From: Caulobacteraceae bacterium
GTDB taxonomy: Bacteria; Pseudomonadota; Alphaproteobacteria; Caulobacterales; Caulobacteraceae
Direction: 5' to 3'
NCBI GenBank assembly: GCA_947501315.1
Contig: CANMXH010000002.1
Coordinates: 1 to 33,386 of the forward strand
DNA: 33,386 nucleotides
Below, piece by piece: positions 7,603 to 16,327 of this stretch; the first letter of the stretch is position 1, and the number at the start of each line of letters is the position of its first letter. The notes beneath the pieces were generated by a model that was given only the letters and a program-made list of their open reading frames with translations, was not told where the DNA came from and did no database searches. A program made the translations under genes and the position numbers.

Positions 7603-10323
7603 ATGAAACTTGGACTTCTGCTCGGTGCCGCGCTCGCGCCGCTCGCCTTTGCCGGCGCTGCCTTCGCCCAGACCGCTCCTGAGCCGTCGGCCCAGCTGGA
7701 CGATGTCGTTGTGATGGGCAATCGCCCGATCGCGGAATCCGAGGCGGCCGCCCTGCGGGTGCAGCGCAACGCCGACTCGCTCGTCACCGTCGTGGCCTCG
7801 GACTCGGTGGGCCGCCTGCCCGACCAGAACGTCGCCCAGGCCGTCGGACGCCTGCCGGGTGCCGCCGTTGCCCGCGACCAGGGCCAGGCCCGCTACATCA
7901 GCCTGCGCGGTGCGCCGGTGAACTGGACGACCCTGTCCATCGGCGGCATCTCGATCGTCAGCCCCGAGGGCCGCGACACCCGTTATGACAGCCTGCCCTC
8001 GGCCATTGCCTCGCAGATCGTGGTCAGCAAGGCCGTGACGCCCGACATGACCGGCGAGACCATCGCCGGCAACGTCAACATCATCACCCGTTCGGCCTTC
8101 GACTATCCGGGCCTGCGCATCTCCGGCAAGGCCGGCGGCGGCTATGTCGAACTGGGCGAGCGTCAGGAATACGAAGGTCAGCTGGTCGCGTCGAACCGCT
8201 TTGACACGGACATGGGCGAGTTCGGCCTGCTGGTCTCGGGCAGCTACTACCAGCGCAACATGATCACGGACAACTATGAGATCGACTGGGAGACCGTCTC
8301 CCAGGACGTCCAGCCGGGTGGTTCGACCCGCCTCTGGGCGCGCGAGACCGAGAACAAGCTGTACCGCCTGACCCGCAAGAACTACTCCCAGTCGGGTCGC
8401 CTCGACTGGCGCCCGTCCGACAACCATCGCCTGTTCGTCGAGTCGATCTTCACGACCTTCACGGACGATGAGGCCCGCGACAACTACATCTTCGACATGG
8501 ACGACCGTCAGTCCGATCCGTCGACACCGCCGCGTTCGGCCCTGACGCCCTGCACCGTGACGCCGGTCACGACCGTGACCAACACCGGCTATGCCGACAC
8601 CTGCATCGGCAACACCTCCCTGGTCGGCACCGTCTACGGCATCGACATCAACCAGCGCGCCACCCTGCGCGCCTACGAACAATCGGTCTTCACCAACACC
8701 CTCGGCGGTGATCATGAGTTCAACGACGGCTGGTCGTTCGACTGGCGGCTGAACTACACCAAGGCGATCGACGACCGCTCGGTGGTGGGCGAGGCGCGCT
8801 ACGACAGCCCGTCGACCCGCAACCTGCGCCCGACCATCTCCTACAATTTCACCGACACGGACGTCGCCCGCGTCCGGCTTTTCAACACGATCTCGACCTC
8901 CGGTCCGACGACCTTTACCGCCGGCGGACTGGTCCGCGACATCGATACCTTTGCCCGCCCCCTGTCCTCGCTGACGTCGTCCAAACTGATCGACGAGACC
9001 GAGGCCTATACCGCCAAGTTCGACCTGCGCCGGAATTTCGACTGGATGGGCAACGACGCCACCTTAACCTTCGGCGGCCAGTACGACCAGCGGACCAAGG
9101 ACGCGGACAATCGGGTCATGACCCTGAATTCGGCCGCCCAGTTCACGGCCGCCGGAATCTCGACGACCTTCGTCCCGGTTTCGCTGGGTGCCGCCTTCAA
9201 CGGCGAAATCCCGCTGGGCTATGACTTCCGCTATTTTGACCAGCAGGCCATGCGCGATCAGGTCGCCCGGGCTGCGGCGCTGAACCCCTATGTCTCCCAG
9301 CCCGCCAACGACTACAACGTCACGGAAGAGGTGGCTGCGGTCTATGCCATGGCGCGCGTCGCTTATGACTGGGGCTCGATCCTGGGCGGCGTACGGGTCG
9401 AGAACATCGTCAACACCGGCCAGGCCATTGTGACCCTCGCCGGCGTGCCGACCGGGATCGAGGTCGAGAATGACATGACGCTGGTCTACCCCAGCCTGCA
9501 CATCAACTACGACCTCGCCGACGACAAGAAGCTGCGCCTCTCGTTCAACAGCGGCGCGGCGCGTGCGGACTATGACCAGCTGCGTCCGAACTTCACCTTC
9601 AACGACTCCAACCAGACCGTCTCGGGCGGCAATCCCGAGGCCCAGCCCGAGCGCGCCTACGGTGTCGACGCCTATTTCGAATGGTATGTGCAGCCCCAGG
9701 GCTATGTGATGTTCGGCGCCTTCTACAAGAAGGTCGAGGACGTCCTGTTCAGCGACACGCGGACCTTCGGATCCAACGTTCTGAACACCCCCGGCGTGGA
9801 TCGCTCGGGCTATCTGCTGAGCACCGAAGTCAACGGCGGCGAGGGCTATATCCGCGGCCTCGAGTTCGCGGTTCAGCAGCAGCTCTCGATCTTCACCGAG
9901 CAACTGGACCTGCCGGAATGGATGGGTGGCTTCGGCCTGACGGCCAACGTCACCCTGAACGACAGCGAGGCCGAGGCCCCGGACGGCAGCAAGGTCGTCC
10001 TGCCGAACACCTCGGACTTGGTCTATAACGTCGGTGCCTACTACGAGCAGTACGGCCTGTCGGCGCGCCTGAACTATCAGCGCCGCAGTGAGTGGCTGGA
10101 CTCCTTCGGTGCCCTGGCCGACGGCGGCAATACGTTCTGGGCCTCGGATGACGAGCTGGACTTCTCGGCCCGTTACGCCTTCAGCGACAACATCGAAGTC
10201 TATTTCGATGCCTCGAACCTGCTGAACAACCCGGGCCGCCGCTATGCGGGGGAATCGGCCTACACGATCGAGTGGGAACAGTTCGGCAGCCGCTACACCG
10301 GCGGTGTCCGATTCGTTTTCTAA
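7603..10323 (+). CDS. TonB-dependent receptor
   Basis: Signal peptide MKLGLLLGAALAPLAFAGAAFAQ, plug domain (SVGRLPDQNVAQAVGRLPGAAVARDQGQARYISLRG), beta-barrel ending in GGVRFVF. Confidence 0.95.
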   Translation: MKLGLLLGAALAPLAFAGAAFAQTAPEPSAQLDDVVVMGNRPIAESEAAALRVQRNADSLVTVVASDSVGRLPDQNVAQAVGRLPGAAVARDQGQARYISLRGAPVNWTTLSIGGISIVSPEGRDTRYDSLPSAIASQIVVSKAVTPDMTGETIAGNVNIITRSAFDYPGLRISGKAGGGYVELGERQEYEGQLVASNRFDTDMGEFGLLVSGSYYQRNMITDNYEIDWETVSQDVQPGGSTRLWARETENKLYRLTRKNYSQSGRLDWRPSDNHRLFVESIFTTFTDDEARDNYIFDMDDRQSDPSTPPRSALTPCTVTPVTTVTNTGYADTCIGNTSLVGTVYGIDINQRATLRAYEQSVFTNTLGGDHEFNDGWSFDWRLNYTKAIDDRSVVGEARYDSPSTRNLRPTISYNFTDTDVARVRLFNTISTSGPTTFTAGGLVRDIDTFARPLSSLTSSKLIDETEAYTAKFDLRRNFDWMGNDATLTFGGQYDQRTKDADNRVMTLNSAAQFTAAGISTTFVPVSLGAAFNGEIPLGYDFRYFDQQAMRDQVARAAALNPYVSQPANDYNVTEEVAAVYAMARVAYDWGSILGGVRVENIVNTGQAIVTLAGVPTGIEVENDMTLVYPSLHINYDLADDKKLRLSFNSGAARADYDQLRPNFTFNDSNQTVSGGNPEAQPERAYGVDAYFEWYVQPQGYVMFGAFYKKVEDVLFSDTRTFGSNVLNTPGVDRSGYLLSTEVNGGEGYIRGLEFAVQQQLSIFTEQLDLPEWMGGFGLTANVTLNDSEAEAPDGSKVVLPNTSDLVYNVGAYYEQYGLSARLNYQRRSEWLDSFGALADGGNTFWASDDELDFSARYAFSDNIEVYFDASNLLNNPGRRYAGESAYTIEWEQFGSRYTGGVRFVF

Positions 10324-10347
10324 GCCAGGCTGATCGACAGAAGAACG

Positions 10348-10377
10348 GGGCCGGGCAGCGATGTCCGGCCCTTTTTC
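10348..10377 (+). terminator. rho-independent terminator after the TonB receptor
   Basis: GGGCCGG-loop-CCGGCCC followed by TTTTTC. Confidence 0.85.
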
Positions 10378-10532
10378 TTCGGTGCTGCCCCGATCCGCTA
10401 GGGTGACGCTGGACGGGACGTTCAAGCCCGGCTAGGTGGCCGTCGGGGCGAAAGCGGACCGGCTCGGTTCGCCGTTTGCAAGGTGTCTCCCGGATGGGCG
10501 TTTGTCGCGCCAGAACGGGACAGTCAGGTCAC

Positions 10533-12335
10533 ATGTTTCTCGAAGGCCAGGTCAACTGGATGTGGGTTCTCGGGGCGGTCGCCGCCGTGGGCTGGGTCGT
10601 GGGCCTCGTCGCCCTTTGGTTCGCCGTCCGCAACAGCTCCCGTCACGTCGACACCTCGGACCAGCTCGATCTGGTCCAGCGCGTCGCCGACGACTCGCAG
10701 AAGCGCCTGTTCGAAACTCTGAATGCCATTCCCGTCGCCCTGGTCGAAACCGACCGGCAGGGCAAATTCGTCTTCGCCAACCGTGCCGCCCACCAGCTGC
10801 TGGGCCGCAAGGACGCCGAGCTGATCGGGCTGCGTTTCCATTCGGCGACCTGGGGCATCACCTTCCCCGACGGCCGGCCCGTACCGCCGGACCTTCTGCC
10901 CAGCGCCCGCGCCCTGCGCGGCCAGACCGTGCGCGGCTTCCAGCATCTGCTGGCCAACCCTGCCTCACGCCGCAAAATGCTGGTCTCCGTCACGGCCATG
11001 CCGATCGAGAACGAGCTGGGCCAGATCACCGGCTCGACGGCCGCCATCGTCGAGACCGAAGGCCTGCAGACGCCCGAACGCGCCGCGCCCGAATTCACGG
11101 CGCCTGAGCCCGTCGCGGCCACAGCCGACGACCTGACCCGCCGGGTCTTCGACGCCGCCTCGAGCGCCCTCGTCGTCGTCGGGGCCAATGGCCGGATCCG
11201 CGAGGCCAACCGAACCGCCCTGCTGGTCCTGGGTCGCCCGGACGCCGAAGGCGATTTCGTCGACCTGTTTGTGGACGAGGATGAGCGCGTCGAGGGGCGT
11301 CAGGCCCTGCACGCCGCCCTGGCCGCGCCGGCCGGGGAAGCCGAGCCCTTCACCTCGCGTCGTGGTGACGAGGGCGGCATCCGCTGGTCCATGCTTCCGC
11401 TGGCTGATGCCGAGGGGCGGATCGATGCCCTGCTGCTGGCCGGTGAACGGGCCGAGCCGATCGCGAGCCCCGCCCCGGTGGTCCTTGAGGTCGTGGCCGA
11501 ACCGCCGGCCGTCTCTGACGAAACCCTGGCCCTGCGCGAGGCGGCCGAGGAGGCGCGCCGTCAGGCTGCCGAAGCGCTCGCCGCCGCCGCCGCCGCCCGC
11601 GAGGAGGCGCAGACCGCCCATGCCGCCGCGCGGACGGCTGCAGAGGACGCCCGGGCCGAGCTGGCCGGGGGGCGCCGGATGGAGAGCGTCGGCCGTCTGA
11701 CCGGCGGGCTGGCGCATGACTTCAACGCCCTGCTGGGCGTGATGACCGGTGCCCTCGACATGATGTTGCGCCAGGCCGACGACCCGGCCCGGGTGCGCCG
11801 TATCGGTCAGGCCGCCCTGGCCGCCGGCCAGAAGGGCGAACTGTTGACCCGTCGCCTGACCGCCTTTTCTCAAGGTGACGACGAGCCGGTGCTGCGTGCC
11901 CTCGACGCCGGCGTCCTGTTGCGGGGCATGGAGACCCGGCTGCGGGCCCTCGGGGGGCCGGGCGTTGACCTGATGATCGAGGGCCCGTCGGGGGACGCCC
12001 CGGTCCGGCTGGACCCTGTTGCCTTCGAGGGCGCGGTCCGCAGCCTCACCCAGAACGCCATCGACGCCGTAGCCGGCCGGGGCTCGGTCGCGGTGCGGCT
12101 GGAAACCCTGCTGGAAGGCGGGGTGCGTCTGAGCGTGCGGGACAGCGGTCCGGGCATGGATCGGGAGCTGGCCGCCCGCGCGGTCGAGCCCTTCTTCACG
12201 ACCCGCGAGGGCGCGGCGGGCCTCGGCCTTTCCCAGGCCTATGCCTTCGCCCGCCAGTCGGGCGGTGTCCTGTCGATCGACAGCGCCCCCGGCGACGGGG
12301 CGGAAGTCTCGATCACCCTTCCGCAGGGCGACTGA
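10533..12335 (+). CDS. membrane-anchored PAS-domain sensor histidine kinase
   Basis: N-terminal TM segment, PAS-like segments, ESVGRLTGGLAHDFNALLGVM H-box, NAIDAV N-box, DSGPGMD and GLGLS G-boxes; no receiver domain. Confidence 0.9.
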   Translation: MFLEGQVNWMWVLGAVAAVGWVVGLVALWFAVRNSSRHVDTSDQLDLVQRVADDSQKRLFETLNAIPVALVETDRQGKFVFANRAAHQLLGRKDAELIGLRFHSATWGITFPDGRPVPPDLLPSARALRGQTVRGFQHLLANPASRRKMLVSVTAMPIENELGQITGSTAAIVETEGLQTPERAAPEFTAPEPVAATADDLTRRVFDAASSALVVVGANGRIREANRTALLVLGRPDAEGDFVDLFVDEDERVEGRQALHAALAAPAGEAEPFTSRRGDEGGIRWSMLPLADAEGRIDALLLAGERAEPIASPAPVVLEVVAEPPAVSDETLALREAAEEARRQAAEALAAAAAAREEAQTAHAAARTAAEDARAELAGGRRMESVGRLTGGLAHDFNALLGVMTGALDMMLRQADDPARVRRIGQAALAAGQKGELLTRRLTAFSQGDDEPVLRALDAGVLLRGMETRLRALGGPGVDLMIEGPSGDAPVRLDPVAFEGAVRSLTQNAIDAVAGRGSVAVRLETLLEGGVRLSVRDSGPGMDRELAARAVEPFFTTREGAAGLGLSQAYAFARQSGGVLSIDSAPGDGAEVSITLPQGD

Positions 12336-12500
12336 GCCGCCCGCGCCGACGCCGGCGCGAGGCGGGGCAGCGGATTTTCTGATCGATGACTGCGGATCGG
12401 CCGCGAACCCGCCTATATGGGGTCGGACGGTTGACCCTCGCGGGTAGGCCGCTAGGTTCCGCCCGCCCTCCCGCGTCCACGACTTGTCTTGAGAGATTCC

Positions 12501-13916
12501 ATGGCCGAAGCCGCCGCTCCCCGCGCCCCGTATGACGTCGTCATCATCGGCGGCGGTCCGGGCGGTTACAACGCGGCCATTCGGGCAGGCCAGCTCGGCC
12601 TGACCGCCGCTTGCGTCGAGATGCGCGAGACCCTGGGCGGCACCTGCCTGAATGTCGGCTGCATGCCTTCCAAGGCCCTGCTGCATGCCTCGGAACTCTA
12701 TGAGATGGCGGGCAAGGAATTCGCCGGCTTGGGCATCGAGGTGACACCGAAGCTCAATCTGGCGCAGATGATGGCCCAGAAGGCCGAGAGCGTGATCGCC
12801 CTGACCAAGGGCATCGAATTCCTGTTCAAGAAGAACAAGGTCGACTGGGTCCGCGGCCGCGGCCGGATCGCCGGTGCCGGCATGGTCGAGGTGACGGCTG
12901 CGGACGGCTCGGTCAGCACCCTTGCGGCCAAGAACATCGTGATTGCCACCGGCTCCGAGCCCACCCCCCTGCCGGGCGTGGCCTTCGAGGCCGGCAAGGT
13001 GGTGGATTCGACCGGTGCCCTGTCGCTGCCGGCCGTGCCGAAACATCTGATCGTCGTCGGGGCCGGGATCATCGGCCTGGAGCTGGGCTCGGTCTGGCGT
13101 CGGCTGGGGGCGCAGGTGACGGTGGTCGAATATCTGGACCGGATCAGCCCCGGCATGGACAGCGACCTGGCCAAGGCCTTCCAGCGCACCCTCACCAAAC
13201 AGGGCATGGCCTTCAAACTGGGCTCCAAGGTCACGGCCGCGAAGTCCTCGAAGGACGGGGTCGAGCTGACGGTCGAGCCCGCGGCCGGCGGGACGGCCGA
13301 AACCCTGACCGGCGATGTGGTTCTGGTGGCCATCGGCCGGCGTCCCTACACCGAGGGCCTCGGCCTTGAGACGGTGGGCATCACGCCCGACAAGCGCGGC
13401 TTCCTCGACAACGATCATTTCAAGGTCGCGGAAGGCGTCTGGGTCATCGGCGATGTCACCCACGGTCCGATGCTGGCGCACAAGGCCGAGGAGGATTCGG
13501 TCGCGGTGATCGAGCTGATCGCGGGCAAGGCGGGCCACGTCGACTACAATCTGGTGCCCAGCGTGGTCTATACCGCCCCCGAGGTCGCCTGGGTCGGCCA
13601 GACCGAGGACCAGCTCAAGGCGGCGGGTGTGGCCTACAAGGCCGGGAAATTCCCCTTCACCGCCAACAGCCGGGCCAAGATCAACCACGAGACCGACGGC
13701 TTTGCGAAGGTCCTGGCCGATGCCGCCACGGACCGTATCCTCGGTGTCCACATCATGGGGCCCCAGGCCGGTGAAATGATCGGCGAGGCCTGTGTGGCCA
13801 TGGCCTTCGGCGGCTCGTCGGAAGACATCGCCCGCGTCTGCCACCCCCACCCGACCCGCTCGGAAGCCGTCAAACAGGCGGCCATGGGCGTCGAGGGCTG
13901 GACGATGCAGGCCTAG
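12501..13916 (+). CDS. lpdA: dihydrolipoamide dehydrogenase
   Basis: YDVVIIGGGPGGYNAAIRAGQLGL, GGTCLNVGCMPSKALLHAS redox-active disulfide, C-terminal HPHPTRSEA. Confidence 0.97.
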   Translation: MAEAAAPRAPYDVVIIGGGPGGYNAAIRAGQLGLTAACVEMRETLGGTCLNVGCMPSKALLHASELYEMAGKEFAGLGIEVTPKLNLAQMMAQKAESVIALTKGIEFLFKKNKVDWVRGRGRIAGAGMVEVTAADGSVSTLAAKNIVIATGSEPTPLPGVAFEAGKVVDSTGALSLPAVPKHLIVVGAGIIGLELGSVWRRLGAQVTVVEYLDRISPGMDSDLAKAFQRTLTKQGMAFKLGSKVTAAKSSKDGVELTVEPAAGGTAETLTGDVVLVAIGRRPYTEGLGLETVGITPDKRGFLDNDHFKVAEGVWVIGDVTHGPMLAHKAEEDSVAVIELIAGKAGHVDYNLVPSVVYTAPEVAWVGQTEDQLKAAGVAYKAGKFPFTANSRAKINHETDGFAKVLADAATDRILGVHIMGPQAGEMIGEACVAMAFGGSSEDIARVCHPHPTRSEAVKQAAMGVEGWTMQA

Positions 13917-13942
13917 AAGCAGGCGGCAGCCGTCACCGGGAC

Positions 13943-14887
13943 TCACCCGCGCGGATGGGCTGCGGCATAGGCGGTCAACAGGTGTTGGGCGTCGACCGCG
14001 GTGTATTTCTGGGTCGTCGACAGGCTGGCGTGGCCCAGCAGTTCCTGAATGGAGCGCAGGTCCGCCCCGGCCCCCAGCAGGTGGGTGGCAAAGCTGTGGC
14101 GCAGGGCGTGGGGGGTGGCCGAGGCCGGCAGACCCAGCCGCCCGCGCAACTGCTGGACCATGGCCTGGACGTGGCGTGGCGTCAGCGGCCCCCCGCGCCG
14201 GGCGCGGAACAGGGCGTCGGTGGATGTGAGCGGGAAGGGCAGCAGCGCCAGATAGGCGTCCACCGCCTCGCGCACGGCCGGCAGGACCGGGGCCAGCCGC
14301 GTCTTGCCGCCCTTGCCGGTGATGCGCAGGGCTTCGGGCAGGGGGGCGTCGGCGCGGGTCAGCGACAGGCCCTCCGAAATGCGCAGTCCGCAGCCGTAGA
14401 GCAGGGTCAGGACCGCGCGGTCGCGGGCGGCCTCCCAGACCTCGGCGTCCGGGTCGGCCCCGGTTTCGTTCAACAGGCCGCGCGCCTGATCCTCGCTGAC
14501 GGGGCGGGGCAGGGACGGCTTGATCCGGGGGCCACGCACAAGGGCGAGCTGAGGCGCGGGCGTGGCGCAGCGCCGGTCGAGAAAGCCGTGAAAGGCGCGA
14601 ATCGCCGAGAGGGTCTGGCTGAGCGACCGGGCCGCCAGTGGCTGATCGCCCCGGTCCTGTGAGCCCTGGCGACGCTCGGCCAGATGGGCGCGGACCTCGG
14701 CGGCGGTGACCGTCCCGAGGTCGGTCAGCCGCTGCGGCTCGCCGCGATGCCGCTGCAGAAAGGCGAGATAGCCCCGGCCGATGCGGCCATAGGCCTCCAG
14801 GGTGTTCGGAGCCAGGCGGCGTTCGTGGGCCAGGTGTTCCAGCCAGGCCGCCAGGGCCTCATCCGCGGTCAGCTGAGAAGCGGCCAT
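13943..14887 (-). CDS. xerC: tyrosine recombinase XerC
   Basis: SAM-like N-terminus; catalytic R (GCGLRISEGLSL), HALRHSFATHLLGAGADLRSIQELLGHASLSTTQKYTAVD. Confidence 0.95.
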   Translation of the reverse strand: MAASQLTADEALAAWLEHLAHERRLAPNTLEAYGRIGRGYLAFLQRHRGEPQRLTDLGTVTAAEVRAHLAERRQGSQDRGDQPLAARSLSQTLSAIRAFHGFLDRRCATPAPQLALVRGPRIKPSLPRPVSEDQARGLLNETGADPDAEVWEAARDRAVLTLLYGCGLRISEGLSLTRADAPLPEALRITGKGGKTRLAPVLPAVREAVDAYLALLPFPLTSTDALFRARRGGPLTPRHVQAMVQQLRGRLGLPASATPHALRHSFATHLLGAGADLRSIQELLGHASLSTTQKYTAVDAQHLLTAYAAAHPRG

Positions 14888-15588
14888 CGCTCCGCCGTTC
14901 GTTCTACCACCCGGGCGATGAAGGCCACCAGTTCGCAGCCCATTGTGGGGGTGAAACCGTCTTCCTCGGGTGAGCCGAAGGCGCAGACGGCGGGGCGAGC
15001 GGCGCTTTCTCCGCCCGGAAACTGTGGTGCCATCCGGATCAGGGCCACGGACTTCACCTCGGCCTCGTTCGCACCGAACAGGTTCAGCCCGTCGAAATTC
15101 GGCCCCAGCCAGGTCAGGCCGTGCTCGCCCAGAAGACCGTCGACACCGCCGGCCTCGAGTCCGCGCCAGCCGAACGGCACGCCGCCGGGTTTCTCAAGGG
15201 CGATCGCGGCGCCGGCCAGGCCGAACCGTCCCTGCGCCACAGCATCGAGCCGCCGGGCGAGGTCGGACGGATTGCGCGCCTCCATCAGGTCGAGGGCCGC
15301 GACATGGGTCTGGGTCTGGGCGGCGAAATTGGCCCGGGCGATCGATTCGATCCGCTTGCGGGCGTCCGCCTCGCGCTCGGCGGCCTCTTCCAGCTTCGTC
15401 AGGGCGGCGCGGCCGAACTCCACGACATTGCGGCCGTGGGGCTTGAGCCCGATTTCCTCCAGCAGGGAGCGGTCATCCAGCAGGGTCTGCGAATTGGCCT
15501 GCAGCCAGGCGCGGATTTCCGGCCAGTGAGGCTCCTTGGGGGCCTCGGCCGCCGGCTGGCTCGCGGAGGGATCAGGCTTGCCGCTCAA
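14869..15588 (-). CDS. DUF484 family protein
   Basis: IRAWLQANSQTLLDDRSLLEEIGLKPHGRNVVEFGRAALTKLEEAAEREADARKRIESIARANF; overlaps the xerC start, a common arrangement. Confidence 0.9.
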   Translation of the reverse strand: MSGKPDPSASQPAAEAPKEPHWPEIRAWLQANSQTLLDDRSLLEEIGLKPHGRNVVEFGRAALTKLEEAAEREADARKRIESIARANFAAQTQTHVAALDLMEARNPSDLARRLDAVAQGRFGLAGAAIALEKPGGVPFGWRGLEAGGVDGLLGEHGLTWLGPNFDGLNLFGANEAEVKSVALIRMAPQFPGGESAARPAVCAFGSPEEDGFTPTMGCELVAFIARVVERTAERWPLLS

Positions 15589-15643
15589 AAACCTCTCCTC
15601 GAGGGGACGCTACAGGATCGCGGTCCCCGGGTTTTGTCGATCC

Positions 15644-16297
15644 TTACAGGATCGACTGGCCGGTCTTGCCCCAGTCCGCGAGGAAGGCATCAAGCCCCTT
15701 GTCGGTTAACGGGTGCTTGACCAGGGCCTTGAAAACATCGGCCGGCAGGGTCGCGGCGTCGGCACCGGCCACGGCGGCGGCGCTGACATGGCCCGGATTG
15801 CGCAGGGAGGCGGCCAGAATCTGCGTCTCGAAGCCGTGCACATCATAGAGTACCCGGATCTCCTCCAGCAGGCCGATTCCGTCGGCACCGTGGTCTTCCA
15901 GCCGGCCGACGAAGGGCGAGATGAAGGTGGCCCCCGCCTTGGCGGCCAGCATGGCCTGGGCGGCCGAGAAGCAGAGGGTGACATTGGTCCGGATGCCCCT
16001 GTCCGCAAAGGCGCGGACCGCGCGCAGTCCATCCCATGTCAGGGGCAGCTTCACGACCACGTTCGGGGCAATGGCGGCGAGCTTGTCGCCTTCCTTCACC
16101 ATGGTCTCGAAATCGGTCGCCACGGCCTCGGCCGAGATCGGCCCCTCGACCAGGGCGCAGATTTCGGCGATGACCTCAGCGATGTTGCGACCGGATTTGG
16201 CGATCAGCGAGGGATTGGTGGTGACGCCGTCCACCATGCCGGTGGGGACCATGTCCCGGATGACGGTGACGTCGGCTGTGTCGAGAAAGAGTTTCAT
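15644..16297 (-). CDS. fsa: transaldolase-like fructose-6-phosphate aldolase
   Basis: [77 protein letters not shown]. Confidence 0.92.
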   Translation of the reverse strand: MKLFLDTADVTVIRDMVPTGMVDGVTTNPSLIAKSGRNIAEVIAEICALVEGPISAEAVATDFETMVKEGDKLAAIAPNVVVKLPLTWDGLRAVRAFADRGIRTNVTLCFSAAQAMLAAKAGATFISPFVGRLEDHGADGIGLLEEIRVLYDVHGFETQILAASLRNPGHVSAAAVAGADAATLPADVFKALVKHPLTDKGLDAFLADWGKTGQSIL

Positions 16298-16327
16298 GTC
16301 GGTCACTCTAGCGGAGCGCGAAGGGCG

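Noticed and set aside
10965-13946. 993-aa minus-strand ORF opposite the histidine kinase and lpdA
   Set aside because: Shadow ORF of high-GC codon bias; low-complexity translation without recognisable domains, fully antisense to two well supported genes. The same applies to 16487..18658 (-), 20526..22064 (-), 23574..25133 (-), 26288..27568 (+) and 27880..29160 (+).
13943-14887. Tyrosine recombinase as a mobile-element or integron integrase
   Set aside because: Sequence and its overlap with a DUF484 gene match housekeeping XerC; no att sites or cargo seen. It is also far from the tRNA-Gly, so no integrated island is supported.
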